Below the pieces are notes generated by a model. The model saw only the letters and a program-made list of their open reading frames with translations, did no database searches and was not told the DNA's origin. Below are positions 39,301 to 48,400 of a DNA stretch of 64,000 bases, one piece after another. The position numbers and the translations under genes were made by a program. Origin of the DNA: Euwallacea fornicatus (Eukaryota; Arthropoda; Insecta; Coleoptera; Curculionidae); assembly GCF_040115645.1 (NCBI RefSeq), contig NC_089547.1, forward strand, positions 4,340,001 through 4,404,000. The letters are read 5' to 3'. Each line of letters opens with the position of its first letter. Position 1 is the first letter of the stretch.

Positions 39301-42300
39301 AAAACGAGGCCACTCGTTGTAATTGGGTCCAAATAAAAATTGCCCTTTGGAAGCGGAATCCATCCAATAGAAAAGACTAATTAATGGAGTAAGGGGCTTT
39401 TTGAAATCCGAAATGGAAATTCTGTCTGGCGATAATTACACGAGCCAAGTTCTTTGTCTTTCGAACTCTTTTTGTTGGGTAAGGGAAGGCATTGTTGTCT
39501 AGGAATTGAAGATACGAGAGGTGATTTTTGTTCGAAGTTTTACAATATACGTAGCAAGCACACAAACGCAGATATAAATCGTTCATCCTGCCAACCGTGA
39601 AAGATATATTTACCCCTCAGTAAGCAGAATCCTGCTACACTTTTTGCTACGTCTAATGCTTTTAAAATCACGGTCCAAGCAAATAAAGATGACCAGATGA
39701 CCGAAGAAGGAGGTCTAAAGTAATTGCATGAAATGCGAAGCAATTGTTGAGAAGTTTCTCTGTTTTTGTGCATGTTTCGAGCATTACGTGAGATTTCAAT
39801 ATTTCACGTTAAAGATGATAAGATCGACCCGGAAGTTAGTGAAGCAGCGTTCTCGTGTTCCGCCATCTTTGGCGTCAAATTTGAAACGCTTTAAGGACGG
39901 CAATGCTTCGTCCTCGGCATTCAAGAAAGCCGGTTGCGTCCGTCGGACAAAACTACGTTTAAAGATTAAACGAATTTTGGCGGATTTCGGCAACATCCGG
40001 GAACCCCCCAAAGAGAGGCCGAAGCCGTTTGTTGGACGTATGCCGAATGAAATATTTTCCTGCGTTTCTAACGCAAATAGATATTTTAAAAAAAAACCCG
40101 TCAGGGTCAACTTTCATTTTGCATTTACTTCGTTCGGCCGTTATTTGAACGACCTTTTGGTCAAAATCGGTGTCGACATTGAGCGCAGCAAGAGACAAAT
40201 GGAGCACGAGAACAGTTGTGGAGACGACTGCGATATCTCAAATTGCACATTCCCAACAATACAATCCGGCGACGTTGCCTAGCAACAACATTACATTATC
40301 AGGTGCTGTAATTTTCAACTTATCAATGGCAAATCGCACGCAATCACAGCACAGGGTAAACAGGGGCCGCATTCTTCAAATCTGGATCCGATATCTATTG
40401 TCGTTTTATCAAGTTTAATCGCTTTATTAATTAACTTCCGTCCAGATTTCACGGAGATATTTCGAGATCTTTGCAGATAAGACGGGTCGTTGCTTTCGAA
40501 AACAACTCGAAATTTTTGCCGCGTTCCCATTTAAAAACACAGTTAAACTCGTTAAAACCGTGGTTTTAATCGCGATAAAAATCGGTTTTTTGATCGGTGA
40601 CGTCAAGGTAAAATGGCCAGTAAGGTTGCACTCCAAAGTTCACATAAAAAACGTCGACTTGTTGCAAAATCGATATCGAATTTGTTAATAAAAGCTTTCC
40701 ATTAAATAGTTGCTCGAACATTAAAAAAATGTCACAAATTAACAGTGACCGGAGCGAAACTGATTACATTTCCATCGGACACGTACAGCGTTTCTAGTCC
40801 GTTCTGCCCGGTGCAAGGCTTCCGACACTGCAGACACTACTTTTGAGACAAGATGCCTCGGGCGATCGTCCAGCCGAATATGACTTCGCTTTCAAGGCCT
40901 GTAAGCTACATCAATGATTGCCTCCTCAATCAATCATTGTCTCTTTAAGCACTCAGCATCATTAAGAAAAATCTCTCACGCTAGAGCGCTAGTGACCTTC
41001 ACTGTTGATGTATCAGGGTTTTTCCCAGATAACTATCAGTCCGTACCTACAGACGAAACTTATCTGATAAAACGCGATATTATATATGATGCAATAATGA
41101 TCGACACTTGAAGAATCCCGCCTCTAATCTGCCAGGATACTTTACTAAAACTCGTGACGATCTGTCGTCCTCCTATCAGACAAGGGTAATTCAATCGCAC
41201 TCATGCGAAAATGTTATTATGTACATAGAAGATGAATCTACTGATCGCGTCACTGAATCTGATCCCCATGCCCCCTTCCAGGCGAAGCTACCACCCTAAT
41301 TGACCTCTTATACTATAATCGATCTCAACATTTCCAGAGAACTGAAAATCCACGTTAAGAGTGTTCCGTCAAGGTTGAGTTTCTCGGGTGAAATTTGGTT
41401 TAAATAATTGTTTAAAAGAGCTGTAATTTTTTAATAACTGCATAACACCGCCCAAATTGTTATATTCTCACTTTTGTTCGGCTAATAGGAATAAAGACGC
41501 GTCAAATCTGCCGAATTCCGGATCGATTTGACTGGGCTAAACCTGAAATCGTGAAATCTCCGAATTTACTAAATAGCACTTACTCAATTTTTATCTTCTT
41601 GATATCCCCAATCGTCGGATTTCGCTGCTTCTTCGACTCGTGTTTGTCGTCATTAATCACCGGATGCGTCCTGGACACATCCTCCCTAAACTTAGCCCTC
41701 TCATAAGTGTCGAGAGACAAATAGTCCATGAGATCACTAAAGTCGTCAAATTGCTCTTCTTTTCCACCACCTTCCGGCAACTTCTTTAGAAGGGCGTTTT
41801 CCTGCTTCCTCGAATCGGCATTGCTGCTAAGGGGAGCAGTTTCGTTCGGCAAGCTCTCCTTGGAAATGTTGGTACTGATTCCACTGGAAAAAAAACAAAA
41901 ACAAAAAAAAAGATTAAATTGCGGCCAATCGTAATGCTTTTCTCTTGAGTTTCTTTGTGAAATTCCCTTGCAACGGAGCCCTGAGGATGGTTAAACGTCG
42001 ATTCGGCGAAACGTCGGCGATGGCGTGAATCGTCCGCCAATCCACCCAATTTACCCATATCAACAGTGTTTAATAACGTGTTTTCCGTTAGGGTTCAAAT
42101 TAAAATAGGAACGGAATGGGGGATTTTCAATTTGGAATAATGATTATTTAAAAAAAAACAGCGGAGGGTCCGATTCGACTACCGACTAAAAGTAAATTAA
42201 TTAAACTTCCAGATAATTAAATTCATGCCTAATGAGCTATTTTGGGTCGAGTTTTTGCCTTTCGGGCTCTAGTGGAGCGAAAAGGCTCGATCGGAACGAG

Positions 42301-45300
42301 GCAGAGGATGGAGTGAATTTGACGGGCGCAATGTTTTCGTAACAAATTAACCTATCGGGATGAGAAAGACTACGTACGCAGGCTAAATGGCTTAATTCGG
42401 TTTACACTCGATTAAAGAGATGTTAATTCGGTTCTCTATATGTATATTCATTAGTAACTGTCGACCCTAAAACAATTTATTCTAGTCGGTTCCAGATTTG
42501 TCCGGGGAGTAGAGTTTATGCAACACTTGTCTCAAGCTTAATCGAGACGAAGGAATTCAACTAAATCCTTCCAAACGGAATGATAATAAAGATGAACCCC
42601 GATAATCGACAGTCAATATGACACGTGATGTATAAGTTATCCCTCCCCGAAAAGAGATATAAGCGCTTTATGCGACAAAAAAAAACCGGTCATCAATCAT
42701 TGAAAGGAGCCTGTGAAAAAGGGAGGCTGAATATTTTAAGGGCGCAATCTTTTCGCTAGTTCGGAAATTAATTCAACTTTTTATCAACCTGTCAACGGAG
42801 AAGTGGAAAAACGGGCACTGAAAAATGGATAAAAGCATGGCAGAGCAAAAACTTTCTTGGGCGGTGTGGGGAGCGATCCGATCACTTGTTGCTGACACGT
42901 GAGGAAAGACGGTAAGGAATAGCCGTGAGTAATGGTCATTTTCCAGGACGGACCTTTTTCTAGTTGGTCGGCTACAATGTATTTTTAAGGGAGATTCTCG
43001 CACCGTCCAATGGCCCAAGATCTGATAAAAAGAGTATTCTGCAAAAGTCTGATTTACTCGAGTTTCTCCGAAAATAAAACTCCTTTATGGAAACATCGAT
43101 AAATAGTTATGCTCAAGTGACTGATTTATGTACTCTCGAAGGATCCGAGCAGGAAACATTAATTAAAGTAGAAATTATCCCTAAAACTTTGAAACAACTT
43201 TAGGGGTAATTAGTCGAAGGGTGGGTCCGGATACATACACGGATATCTATGTGTCACTAGGACTGAGTTCGCACTTTCACTTCTGTGTGCTTCGACTGGC
43301 AGTCAACAGGTGGAGCCACATACTAATTTTACTGAAATTAAAATTCGACGTTGAACAATTCATTCACCATTGTCAAGAAACATCCCCGCACTTGCTGATT
43401 CTCGCGTGAGTGATGTGAGTTTCGTACCCTTACACCCCTTCTTAAGTGACTCGGATTGAGTAACTCCGCTTATTAATCCCCCATTTTTGCTGCCCCCGCC
43501 CTCCACTTTCTTTGATGTTACCTCAGTTAGCAACCAAAGCTAATTTCGGCCCACTTGAGCAATCAAAGAGCAATTAGATCAAGGCTTGATGAACTGATGC
43601 CGGATATTACCCACTTTAATCCACAGACTTCGTCGATAATTATCAGAAATATTGCTCGAAAAAAGTGTTCTGCAATTAGTGTTAGGTGCTCGATAAACAT
43701 CTGAATCCTTTAGTTTTAACCAAGTGTCTGGGAAGTTTGTTAGGTGATAATAACACTTAAACTTGTAAGTGTTTATTGCAGTTTTAAGAGGTTGGGAAAT
43801 TGAATGTGTAAGTTGATAGCTCCTGCACATTCTTTGGCCTATATAGGATGAGCTACATTGTAGTTAACAAAATCTTATCATTTAGGAGGGGCTCTAGGAG
43901 TAAGTGCACATTTGGCGCTCAGACGTTTAAAATCTAGACGTTTTTTCAGTTAATCCTTCAATTCGATTTTTTTTTGTCGTCGGACCTCGTTATTTAAACA
44001 TTTCTATTTTTACGAGATTGAAATAGGCGTTTTAAAAATTAACGGAAATTTTTGTAGTCAGGGCCGCATCTAGGGTATAAGTGCGCCTCGGCCCAAAGCA
44101 AATTCACGTAGATCTGATCTTACATCAATTTAATACAGTTTTTTTTTGTTGTTGTTTTTTTGTATTATCCCGAATTACGTGCCTAGACAATAGAGACCTA
44201 AGCGAAAATCGCTGCAAGCGCATACAACCGACCTAATTAAGGAAATAATTAACTTGCCCGCCATTGTTTATTCGGCACTTATCTCGAAATTTTGTTGGGT
44301 CAACTGCACTGCATAAACAGATGTGATAAAAGATTTTTGCAATTATTATTGTTCATACATGCGCAAATCTTTCCGCAAAGATTTAAGATCCCGATTAGAG
44401 CAATTAACGTACCTGTGCGTTTTCTGCAACAATCTGTTCTTGAAGGTGTTGTACGCACTCTCCGGTCCTTCAGAGTTGACCACGTACTTGATTCTCCCGT
44501 GAGAGGGCACTAGGTGCCTCCTGGATAAACCTAAGTCCATCTGGATGTCCATGATCAAGAGCAAGGTGAATAGAACCGCGATCACACTCAGGCAGAGCAC
44601 TAGGCGCTCTTTGAGTCTCAGGCCCCCACGAAACATGTTCGCACTAGAGTCTTTCACTATTTTTAGTTCACTACTATTATCGACTATCACAGCGTTTGTT
44701 TCGGTATTGTTGAAATTGTTTTGAGTTGGTTGCTGCGATGTGTCAGCGGTTTTTCGCACCACATCGTCGGGCGGAGGACTGTACTTCGTTTTTTGATGTC
44801 GCGGATGGTACTCGTAAGTGGGATTGACCAAAACTACTTTGAGGTGGTTCTCATCGGTAATAGCGCATGGTTTTCTCAGCACCAACTCGGTCGACTTGCT
44901 GGAGGCAGAAACATACTGCCGAATATTGTCACTATCACCAAGTGCACCGCTTGATAACACCGCCTTATCTCTTTCGCCTTTATCGCTCTCATTAGACGAG
45001 GGGGATTTGTTTTTGCGTACTTTGAAGAACGTCTTCGAGGCTTTATTATCTAGTTTGTTCAGAAAGGAAGAAATTTTCGACTTTCCTCCTTCGATTCGGC
45101 TATTTACACTAGGGGACGACTTTTCCAACCAACTTACTATTGAATTTTCATTCTCGAAATAGTGACAATCGACAGACTTAGACTTAGACAACCGATTATT
45201 TTTTCTCACTAGAACCGGACTGTAGTGATCATGAATGTAGCCCGGATCGATCACTAGAAGAGACTCGCCACTCTCTGGATTTTGGTACGTGTGATTCTGG

Positions 45301-45483
45301 GAGTAGCGCCGGGCTAGGATTATGGAATTTTCCGGTCGTATTGCGATGGAGGGCGGCTTGGGTGGTGGACGCTCGCCGAGGGGGGGAGTGGTTGGCACCA
45401 AGGCTGCTGAATAGCACCATTGCAGCCCTCGATTGGTCGGTCGGTCCAGGTTATTTTATACGGAAAGGATTCGAGAATGTAAC
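9234..45483 (-). CDS. Fam20C: Fam20C-type secretory-pathway kinase (8 exons; 3' exon missing)
   Basis: Predicted Golgi/secreted atypical kinase phosphorylating Ser-x-Glu sites in secreted proteins. Exons (minus strand): 45483-44413, 41883-41584, 30652-30528, 24322-24244, 20191-20099, 14796-14553, 13089-12896, 9374-9234. Every junction is GT-AG and the phases join without a stop. Counting from the signal-anchor Met at 44636, 466 codons are visible. The landmarks are: TM segment at residues 12-29; RRHLVPSHGR next; K226 and K240 (nucleotide-binding lysines); [11 protein letters not shown] with E266; a Cys-rich CFHGKCSYYC loop; GNMDRHHYETF with catalytic D412; LHLDHGRGFGK with metal-binding D432. 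Spacing between these residues agrees with human FAM20C. E266 argues against a FAM20A-like pseudokinase, and the Cys pattern and DRHHYETF against the xylosylkinase FAM20B. The last roughly 60-70 residues of the family are not seen. The reading-frame start is uncertain (see exon 1). Confidence 0.93.
9683..11242 (+). mobile_element. Tc1/mariner transposon with both terminal inverted repeats
   Basis: The left end CAGTACCCCGCAAAAGTTTC begins after TA at 9681-9682. The right end, read inward on the other strand, is CAGTGCTCCGCGGAGGTTTC before TA at 11243-11244. The ends differ at about five of 20 positions, and the flanking TA fits the target duplication of this superfamily. A second AGTTTCGAAAC-type block at about 9883 resembles an internal subterminal repeat. 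At 1560 bp it is near full length. It lies downstream of Fam20C exon 7, in intron 7 (9375-12895). Confidence 0.85.
10015..10901 (+). pseudogene. Broken Tc1-type DDE transposase
   Basis: Three open pieces: 10015-10311, 10323-10538 and 10563-10901. The first has a helix-turn-helix region (SRDFNMYRGAVSKIVKQYKE) and the GRPRK motif. The second has the first catalytic Asp region (LFGDGSKF). The third has LQDNDPKHAAR and WAAQSPDRDPVENLWDELDR, the second and third DDE regions. The frame changes near 10300-10320 and a stop sits at about 10536. The usual SPDLNP reads SPDRDP. No intact start precedes the first piece because an in-frame TAG lies just upstream. It cannot make a whole transposase. Confidence 0.9.
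11535..11806. mobile_element. Possible degraded inverted-repeat element
   Basis: TTCTACAGGGAGTCAGAG on the left and TTCCACAGGGTGACCAAG on the right (read inward) match at about 12 of 18 positions. A related CAGGGTGAGACCAAGAG stretch lies at about 11984-12000 (minus strand). There is no coding content. The match is weak. Confidence 0.3.
11807..12895. other. Fam20C intron 7, distal part
   Basis: AT-rich, with frames of up to 106 codons (12088-12408) rich in Ile, Phe and Lys as expected from composition. Nothing recognised. Confidence 0.5.
12896..13089 (-). CDS. Fam20C: Fam20C exon 7: catalytic DRHHYE
   Basis: Acceptor TCTTGTTGCAG, donor TTCCG|GTAAGG, phase 0 in and phase 2 out. It encodes [20 protein letters not shown], then DLMDMAVFDFLIGNMDRHHY. 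D412 in GNMDRHHYETF is the catalytic aspartate. The exon sits about 1.5 kb from exon 6 and 3.5 kb from exon 8. The longer antisense and out-of-frame ORFs around it are not coding. Confidence 0.96.
14553..14796 (-). CDS. Fam20C: Fam20C exon 6: cysteine-rich insertion
   Basis: Acceptor CTTTCTCTTTCCAG, donor ACGAAG|GTAAGA, phase 2 in and phase 0 out. It encodes LLGFRRAMPVTGRLLNVTTE and FFVSPSENLCFHGKCSYYCD, then SHAICGSPDKLEGSFAAFLP. The conserved cysteines of the FAM20A/C lobe are present. The short donor-proximal tail (APTK) joins [12 protein letters not shown] of the next exon, as in family members. Confidence 0.95.
14797..20098. other. Fam20C intron 5
   Basis: 5.3 kb between two securely placed exons. 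The open frames at 15554-15914 overlap on both strands and are not recognised. No transposon ends were seen. Confidence 0.7.
20099..20191 (-). CDS. Fam20C: Fam20C exon 5: [14 protein letters not shown] motif
   Basis: A 93-nt exon, acceptor GCATTGTTTCAG, donor GATAG|GTAAGTG, phase 2 in and out. It contains [20 protein letters not shown], a FAM20 signature. The Glu of NAE (E266) corresponds to the ion-coordinating glutamate that FAM20A has lost, so an active kinase is expected. Confidence 0.95.
21091..21186 (+). pseudogene. LINE reverse-transcriptase fragment
   Basis: The translation VNLIYKKGNNGDPANYRPIS continues IVPLLKVLFRK before a stop. This is the NYRPISL motif region of non-LTR retrotransposon reverse transcriptases (Jockey/CR1/R1-like). 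A further piece reading FEEGRNLL at about 21266-21290 may be the next RT motif in another frame. Only these scraps remain, in Fam20C intron 4. Confidence 0.7.
24244..24322 (-). CDS. Fam20C: Fam20C exon 4: nucleotide-binding lysines
   Basis: A 79-nt exon, acceptor TCTTGTTCTAG, donor ATGAG|GTAAGC, phase 1 in and phase 2 out. It reads AQKTGGTQLKLIIDYPNDLQ followed by ALFKPM. The two lysines (K226 and K240 from the 44636 Met) are 14 residues apart, as are the nucleotide-contacting lysines of FAM20C. Confidence 0.93.
25726..26007. mobile_element. Miniature inverted-repeat element (MITE)
   Basis: The left arm GCATACGGGGTGTCCCACGA (from 25721) and the right arm read inward, GCATACAGGGGGTCCCACGA (from 26012), match at 18 of 20 positions. 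TA flanks the C(A)GGGG ends on both sides, consistent with a Tc1/mariner-type target duplication. The 282-bp interior has no transposase. It includes a small palindrome, CTTCCGGTATGACCGGAAG (about 25861-25880). Confidence 0.7.
28901..29212 (+). CDS. Candidate coding exon, unidentified
   Basis: The open frame contains the protein-like stretch YPRNGQFSHHHRHSHFGALD, then IYELPASPLREAPFEFSQSS, ending at a TGA. Two other frames are also open over about 300 nt here (plus 28840-29184, minus 29108-28785), so GC-rich composition alone may explain it. No acceptor of good quality was found. If real it would be a terminal exon of a plus-strand gene nested in Fam20C intron 3. Confidence 0.15.
   Translation: MGESLLRLMKIRRSRCTYFRIFWLYRGDPSPPHNTMVYPRNGQFSHHHRHSHFGALDIYELPASPLREAPFEFSQSSLDPSVRRPKTVRLLPRFNSIRVGQKT
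30528..30652 (-). CDS. Fam20C: Fam20C exon 3: start of kinase core
   Basis: Acceptor GTGGTTTGCAG, donor GTCG|GTAAGCA. It enters in phase 2 and leaves in phase 1. The peptide reads KNSTTLEKFHLQISQKELYP, then a stretch ending LLAEMHTEQILHV. This is the helical region that precedes the nucleotide-binding strand in FAM20 proteins (F-H-L and E-L-Y positions conserved). Longer open frames on the opposite strand here (for example 30403-30804) are shadows of this exon. Confidence 0.88.
31954..31975 (+). repeat. GCC trinucleotide microsatellite
   Basis: Five GCC units followed by an interrupted GCTGCC, in Fam20C intron 2, outside any open frame I believe in. Confidence 0.7.
33034..33556 (+). repeat. 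Dispersed repeat family, copy B
   Basis: Partner of copy A at 3506-4047, inside Fam20C intron 2. The T run is only 8 nt here. The two copies are old, with many substitutions and small indels, but collinear over about 500 bp. Open frames in this copy are not conserved in copy A, so it is treated as non-coding. Confidence 0.75.
33840..33905 (-). repeat. Short dispersed motif, copy 2
   Basis: On the minus strand it reads GATGATGGTTGTCAAAAATC then GAAACGTCGGATT. It lies about 280 bp beyond repeat copy B. The equivalent motif at 8.4 kb does not lie next to copy A, so the two families look independent. Confidence 0.6.
38125..38290 (+). pseudogene. Frameshifted transposase fragment
   Basis: WSPRSPDLNP is read in one frame from about 38139 and LDFFF continues in the next frame after a single shift. 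Together they resemble the PPRSPDLxPLDFFLWG motif of the family seen at 7.4 kb. A CCCTGTGCA end-like sequence lies nearby at 38068. No other domain is visible. Confidence 0.5.
39728..40282 (+). CDS. Unidentified 184-codon open frame in Fam20C intron 2
   Basis: The longest open frame not explained by a recognised gene. It starts MKCEAIVEKFLCFCACFEHY and is Lys/Arg-rich in the middle, with an acidic Cys-containing end (CGDDCDISNC). No family, signal peptide or clear membrane segment is recognised. A rough stop-frequency estimate for this base composition makes a frame this long unusual but not impossible by chance in 64 kb. It would be an intronless nested gene on the opposite strand to Fam20C. 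It could equally be chance. Confidence 0.2.
   Translation: MKCEAIVEKFLCFCACFEHYVRFQYFTLKMIRSTRKLVKQRSRVPPSLASNLKRFKDGNASSSAFKKAGCVRRTKLRLKIKRILADFGNIREPPKERPKPFVGRMPNEIFSCVSNANRYFKKKPVRVNFHFAFTSFGRYLNDLLVKIGVDIERSKRQMEHENSCGDDCDISNCTFPTIQSGDVA
41584..41883 (-). CDS. Fam20C: Fam20C exon 2: variable luminal stalk
   Basis: The acceptor follows a long pyrimidine run (TTTTTTTTCCAG) and the donor is GA|GTAAGTG. The exon enters and leaves in phase 2 and encodes about 100 residues rich in Asn, Ser, Asp and Lys, beginning SGISTNISKESLPNETAPLS. This matches the poorly conserved stalk between signal anchor and kinase core in FAM20 proteins. N-glycosylation sequons (NIS, NET) fit a luminal position. Assignment rests on frame and phase continuity with the flanking exons rather than on similarity. 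Confidence 0.85.
41980..42022 (+). repeat. Short dispersed motif, copy 3
   Basis: The plus strand reads CCTGAGGATGGTTAAACGTC then GATTCGGCGAAACGTCGGCG. It has the same GATGGTT...CGAAACGTCGG layout as copies 1 and 2, in the opposite orientation, about 100 bp upstream of Fam20C exon 2. Confidence 0.5.
44413..45483 (-). CDS. Fam20C: Fam20C exon 1: N-terminal tail, signal anchor, stalk start
   Basis: The acceptor TTTTCCTTATTTTCAG lies just upstream of 45483, and the donor AG|GTACGT follows 44413. The kinase frame is open from a TAA at 45458 down to the donor. The conserved Met (44636-44634) starts MFRGGLRLKERLVLCLSV, a type II signal anchor. About 255 further in-frame codons precede it. They are Ser/Pro/Lys-rich and protein-like, with a PPPKPP motif near the start, but contain no ATG. 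A strong-context ATG (GCAATGG) at 45420 is in a different frame and would join this frame if the seven-C run (45386-45380 on this strand) were one base shorter. Translation from 44636 gives a conventional FAM20 protein. An upstream start would add a long cytoplasmic tail. Confidence 0.8.
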
Positions 45484-48400
45484 CTGAAAATAAGGAAAAG
45501 AGTTAGTACACGTTGAGTAATTACGTCGTTCCTTATAGCCGCGTTATGCAGGGCACACGGGCATTTAATCCTAAACTCCAGTTTGAGGATTGGACAGTGG
45601 ACTTTGACTCCAAAACTAATAGAGCAGGTTCAGGAGTGTAAAATAATAGGCCGTATGATGCAGTAGAAGACCCTGGCCGGTCTACCCATACCTTTGAAGT
45701 AGATGCTATTAGAGGTTGTAACCAACTTTGTGGGCCAGAGGGCCAAAACACTTTCATTCCGGTCGGGAACCGAGTCTTCGAACTTTAAATGCGGGAATAA
45801 ACTGTGAAAAAAAATACCAAATTTGGGCCAGAGAGGTTGTAAAGTGATGATGAATCAATTACACGTAGCCCTTCACCTACATACGAACTAGAAATCTCGC
45901 TGTCGTATCAGTATACCTAAAACTCTAAAGTACAATCCAACTTGTTTATTGGATCCATTTATACGGTCTGTCTGGAGTTTCCCTGAAATTTATTTGTGAA
46001 ACCTCCACTCTGGACGATCAATTTGTTTTCGCGACCTGAATATCCTCAACGGTCGACAAGTTTAGATCCCACTTGGTCAATCTTTAAAATGCCTTCTCTT
46101 TTACAGTTTAAACTATTCGAAAGAGGAAAAGCCAAGTCTGCTTGTAAATAATAATGCCTGTTTTACTACCAGAAAAAAAAATCACTTTTCTGTAGCAAAA
46201 AGAACAAAAGCTTAAGCCCTCAAATACTACATACTGGGTTTATACGAAGTCAGAGAGAAAAACAGTCGCTTATAAAATATGCACGCCATTTTGGGTCTTG
46301 TGGCGTTTCTGAAAAATGATCCTCTTAAGCCCGCATAAAAACAAAATAGTGTAATCTTGACGTTTATTTTCAAGGCAAATTTAGTTAAGCCATTGCGGGT
46401 CGCAAATGAAAAATATTCGCATTTGGGACCAGTGACAACATTCAAAAATAACGCATGTACGGTACTGGAGTTTGGGACCGAAGTTGCATAAGGAAAGGCC
46501 TATAAACTTCCCATATCGTTACAACGGGGAAATTATCGCGAACCCACTAGGAATAACCCGCACGTAACCCTGACTTTCGAAAAATATATCGAATCTTGGT
46601 GCAGTACCGCAACTGTCCGCCCGCCTTTTTGTCCAGAAAAAACAGTTGGCGTTACTGCAATTTAAATTTGACACTTATTTAAAATTAAAGTAAATAGCAT
46701 TTTTATATTAACCTCGGGAGGTGTGATCCTTCATAATATTCCCATTATTTCTAATTGGAAGGTACAAAACAAATCCTTCGTAGCCCGAGGACTGGAGGCG
46801 CTCAACTTCAATTCGCTTCTCTGGTCATTAAAATAGAATACGGCATTATTAAAACAACGAAGAACCCTTGCACCGTCAAAAATTACTGCCGCGGAATAAT
46901 TACGTGTATTAAATATTAACGTTTCATTTCGAGTGCTCAACATTTCATACTGGGATATGTCCAAGGCACCCCTAATAAAGGCCATCTCTTGAGGGGGCAG
47001 CATCGAGTTTAATTGGAGATCTTCCTGTGACAGTTTTACGAGGAAATTATTTTATAGATACGAAAACCTAAGTCGGCCCTGCGAAAACCAACTACCGCAC
47101 CAATCTAGTAATGCCACGTCGCTCTGTCATCAATGATCACGTTACAGAACCGTCTTCAGCCCCGGTTACAAAATATACATATAACAACCTAACTTGCTGA
47201 CGTTAAGGCATTAAAATTTCAGTGGTGAACGCCGGTGAGTGTATAAGCAAGTTGCTAAAGAAACTAGTTTCGCAGCCCGAGGTGTATTGCAATTACTTTT
47301 ACCTATGTTCGCGTTTGGGCGTGTATCCCGGGATTATGCAGCTAATTCTGGAGTTTATGTTAATAACCAAAACTAACTTGGCGAACTCGTAAACACTAAC
47401 CCCTTTTGGCGTTAAATATGGATGGGTAACGGTCCGTGCAGGATGATGACCTCCGATTTCGGGCCGTTCAAGCTGCAAAGCGTTGTCGTGTTGTGCAATA
47501 TGGTATTTACAGCTCATTTCATCCGAGGGTAGCCTAGACAAGTGTGATAAACATACATGTATATAAAGATGATAAGTAAAATATAAAAGTATTCCATGTT
47601 TCAACGGTCGGCGATCCTAGAAGAAACGTCTGAACACGGCCCTGGTCTCCACAGAATTGATGGGTTAAGACGAATTTAAATTACTCAAAAATCAATAAAG
47701 AATACTATAAAAAAGTTTATTGTATGAATTGCTGCTGTAGACATAATATTTAATAATGTACAGGGCCTCCAATGCAAAACGAACTGCTTTCCAAGGCACA
47801 GAGAGAAGTCGAGATCTTTCTCTTCTGCACCATTGTCATAAACTGTTCCCTGATTGGTGCGTAACAACTTTCGCAGCTTGTTTTAACAGGGACGGCTTAG
47901 GTTTTCTATTCAAAATGTTCTGAAATGTGGCCAATATCCGTATATGTTTCAATAGATACTAAAAACACATTTGAAACATTTTTGATTTCTCTCATGAATA
48001 TCCGCCAGTTTGTAACAATGAATCGTGGCGGCATTGAGGGGGTAGAAAAACAAAAATGCTGTCGATACGAACGTTCGAAAAAGTGTTTCGGATTTTCCAG
48101 TAATAAAGGGACTTTGATTAAAAATCGGATTAGCTTTTGCAGCGCTCGACAACTCTCGTTTCATTCCGTTCGCATGATAGCTCTGGAAAACTGAATTTTA
48201 TGGAACCGAAATTGCCTTCGGTGGGATAAACAGTCAACTCCGATGATGGTGATTAGGGATTTGATACGTGTGAGTGTTTGTTTCTTTTTCCAATTAAATC
48301 GTCCTAGAGGGCCGAACTATCCAGTTGGAAGAAACGACATGAGGCAAATCTGACTGAAAGGCTTTAAAAAACAGGTGTATTTACTTCTAATTAGGTTACC

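Larger units (their letters stand above)
30653..41583. other. Fam20C intron 2 (10.9 kb)
   Basis: The longest intron. It holds repeat copy B, motif copy 2, the transposase scrap at 38.1 kb, the GCC microsatellite and the unidentified frame at 39.7 kb. Other stretches are featureless AT-rich DNA. Confidence 0.7.

Noticed and set aside
8378..42022. Hammerhead-ribozyme-like boxes (CTGANGA ... GAAAC ... GTC) in the short repeated motif
   Set aside because: Two copies lack the CTGATGA core, the linker between boxes does not fold into a convincing stem II, and no helix III loop is present.
44721..45162. Plus-strand frames opposite Fam20C exon 1
   Set aside because: Antisense shadows of the long minus-strand frame.
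47685..47900. Minus-strand frames ending near an AATAAA at 47.7 kb, a possible gene 3' end
   Set aside because: The frames are short and mutually inconsistent, no splice structure supports them, and the hexamer is common in AT-rich DNA.
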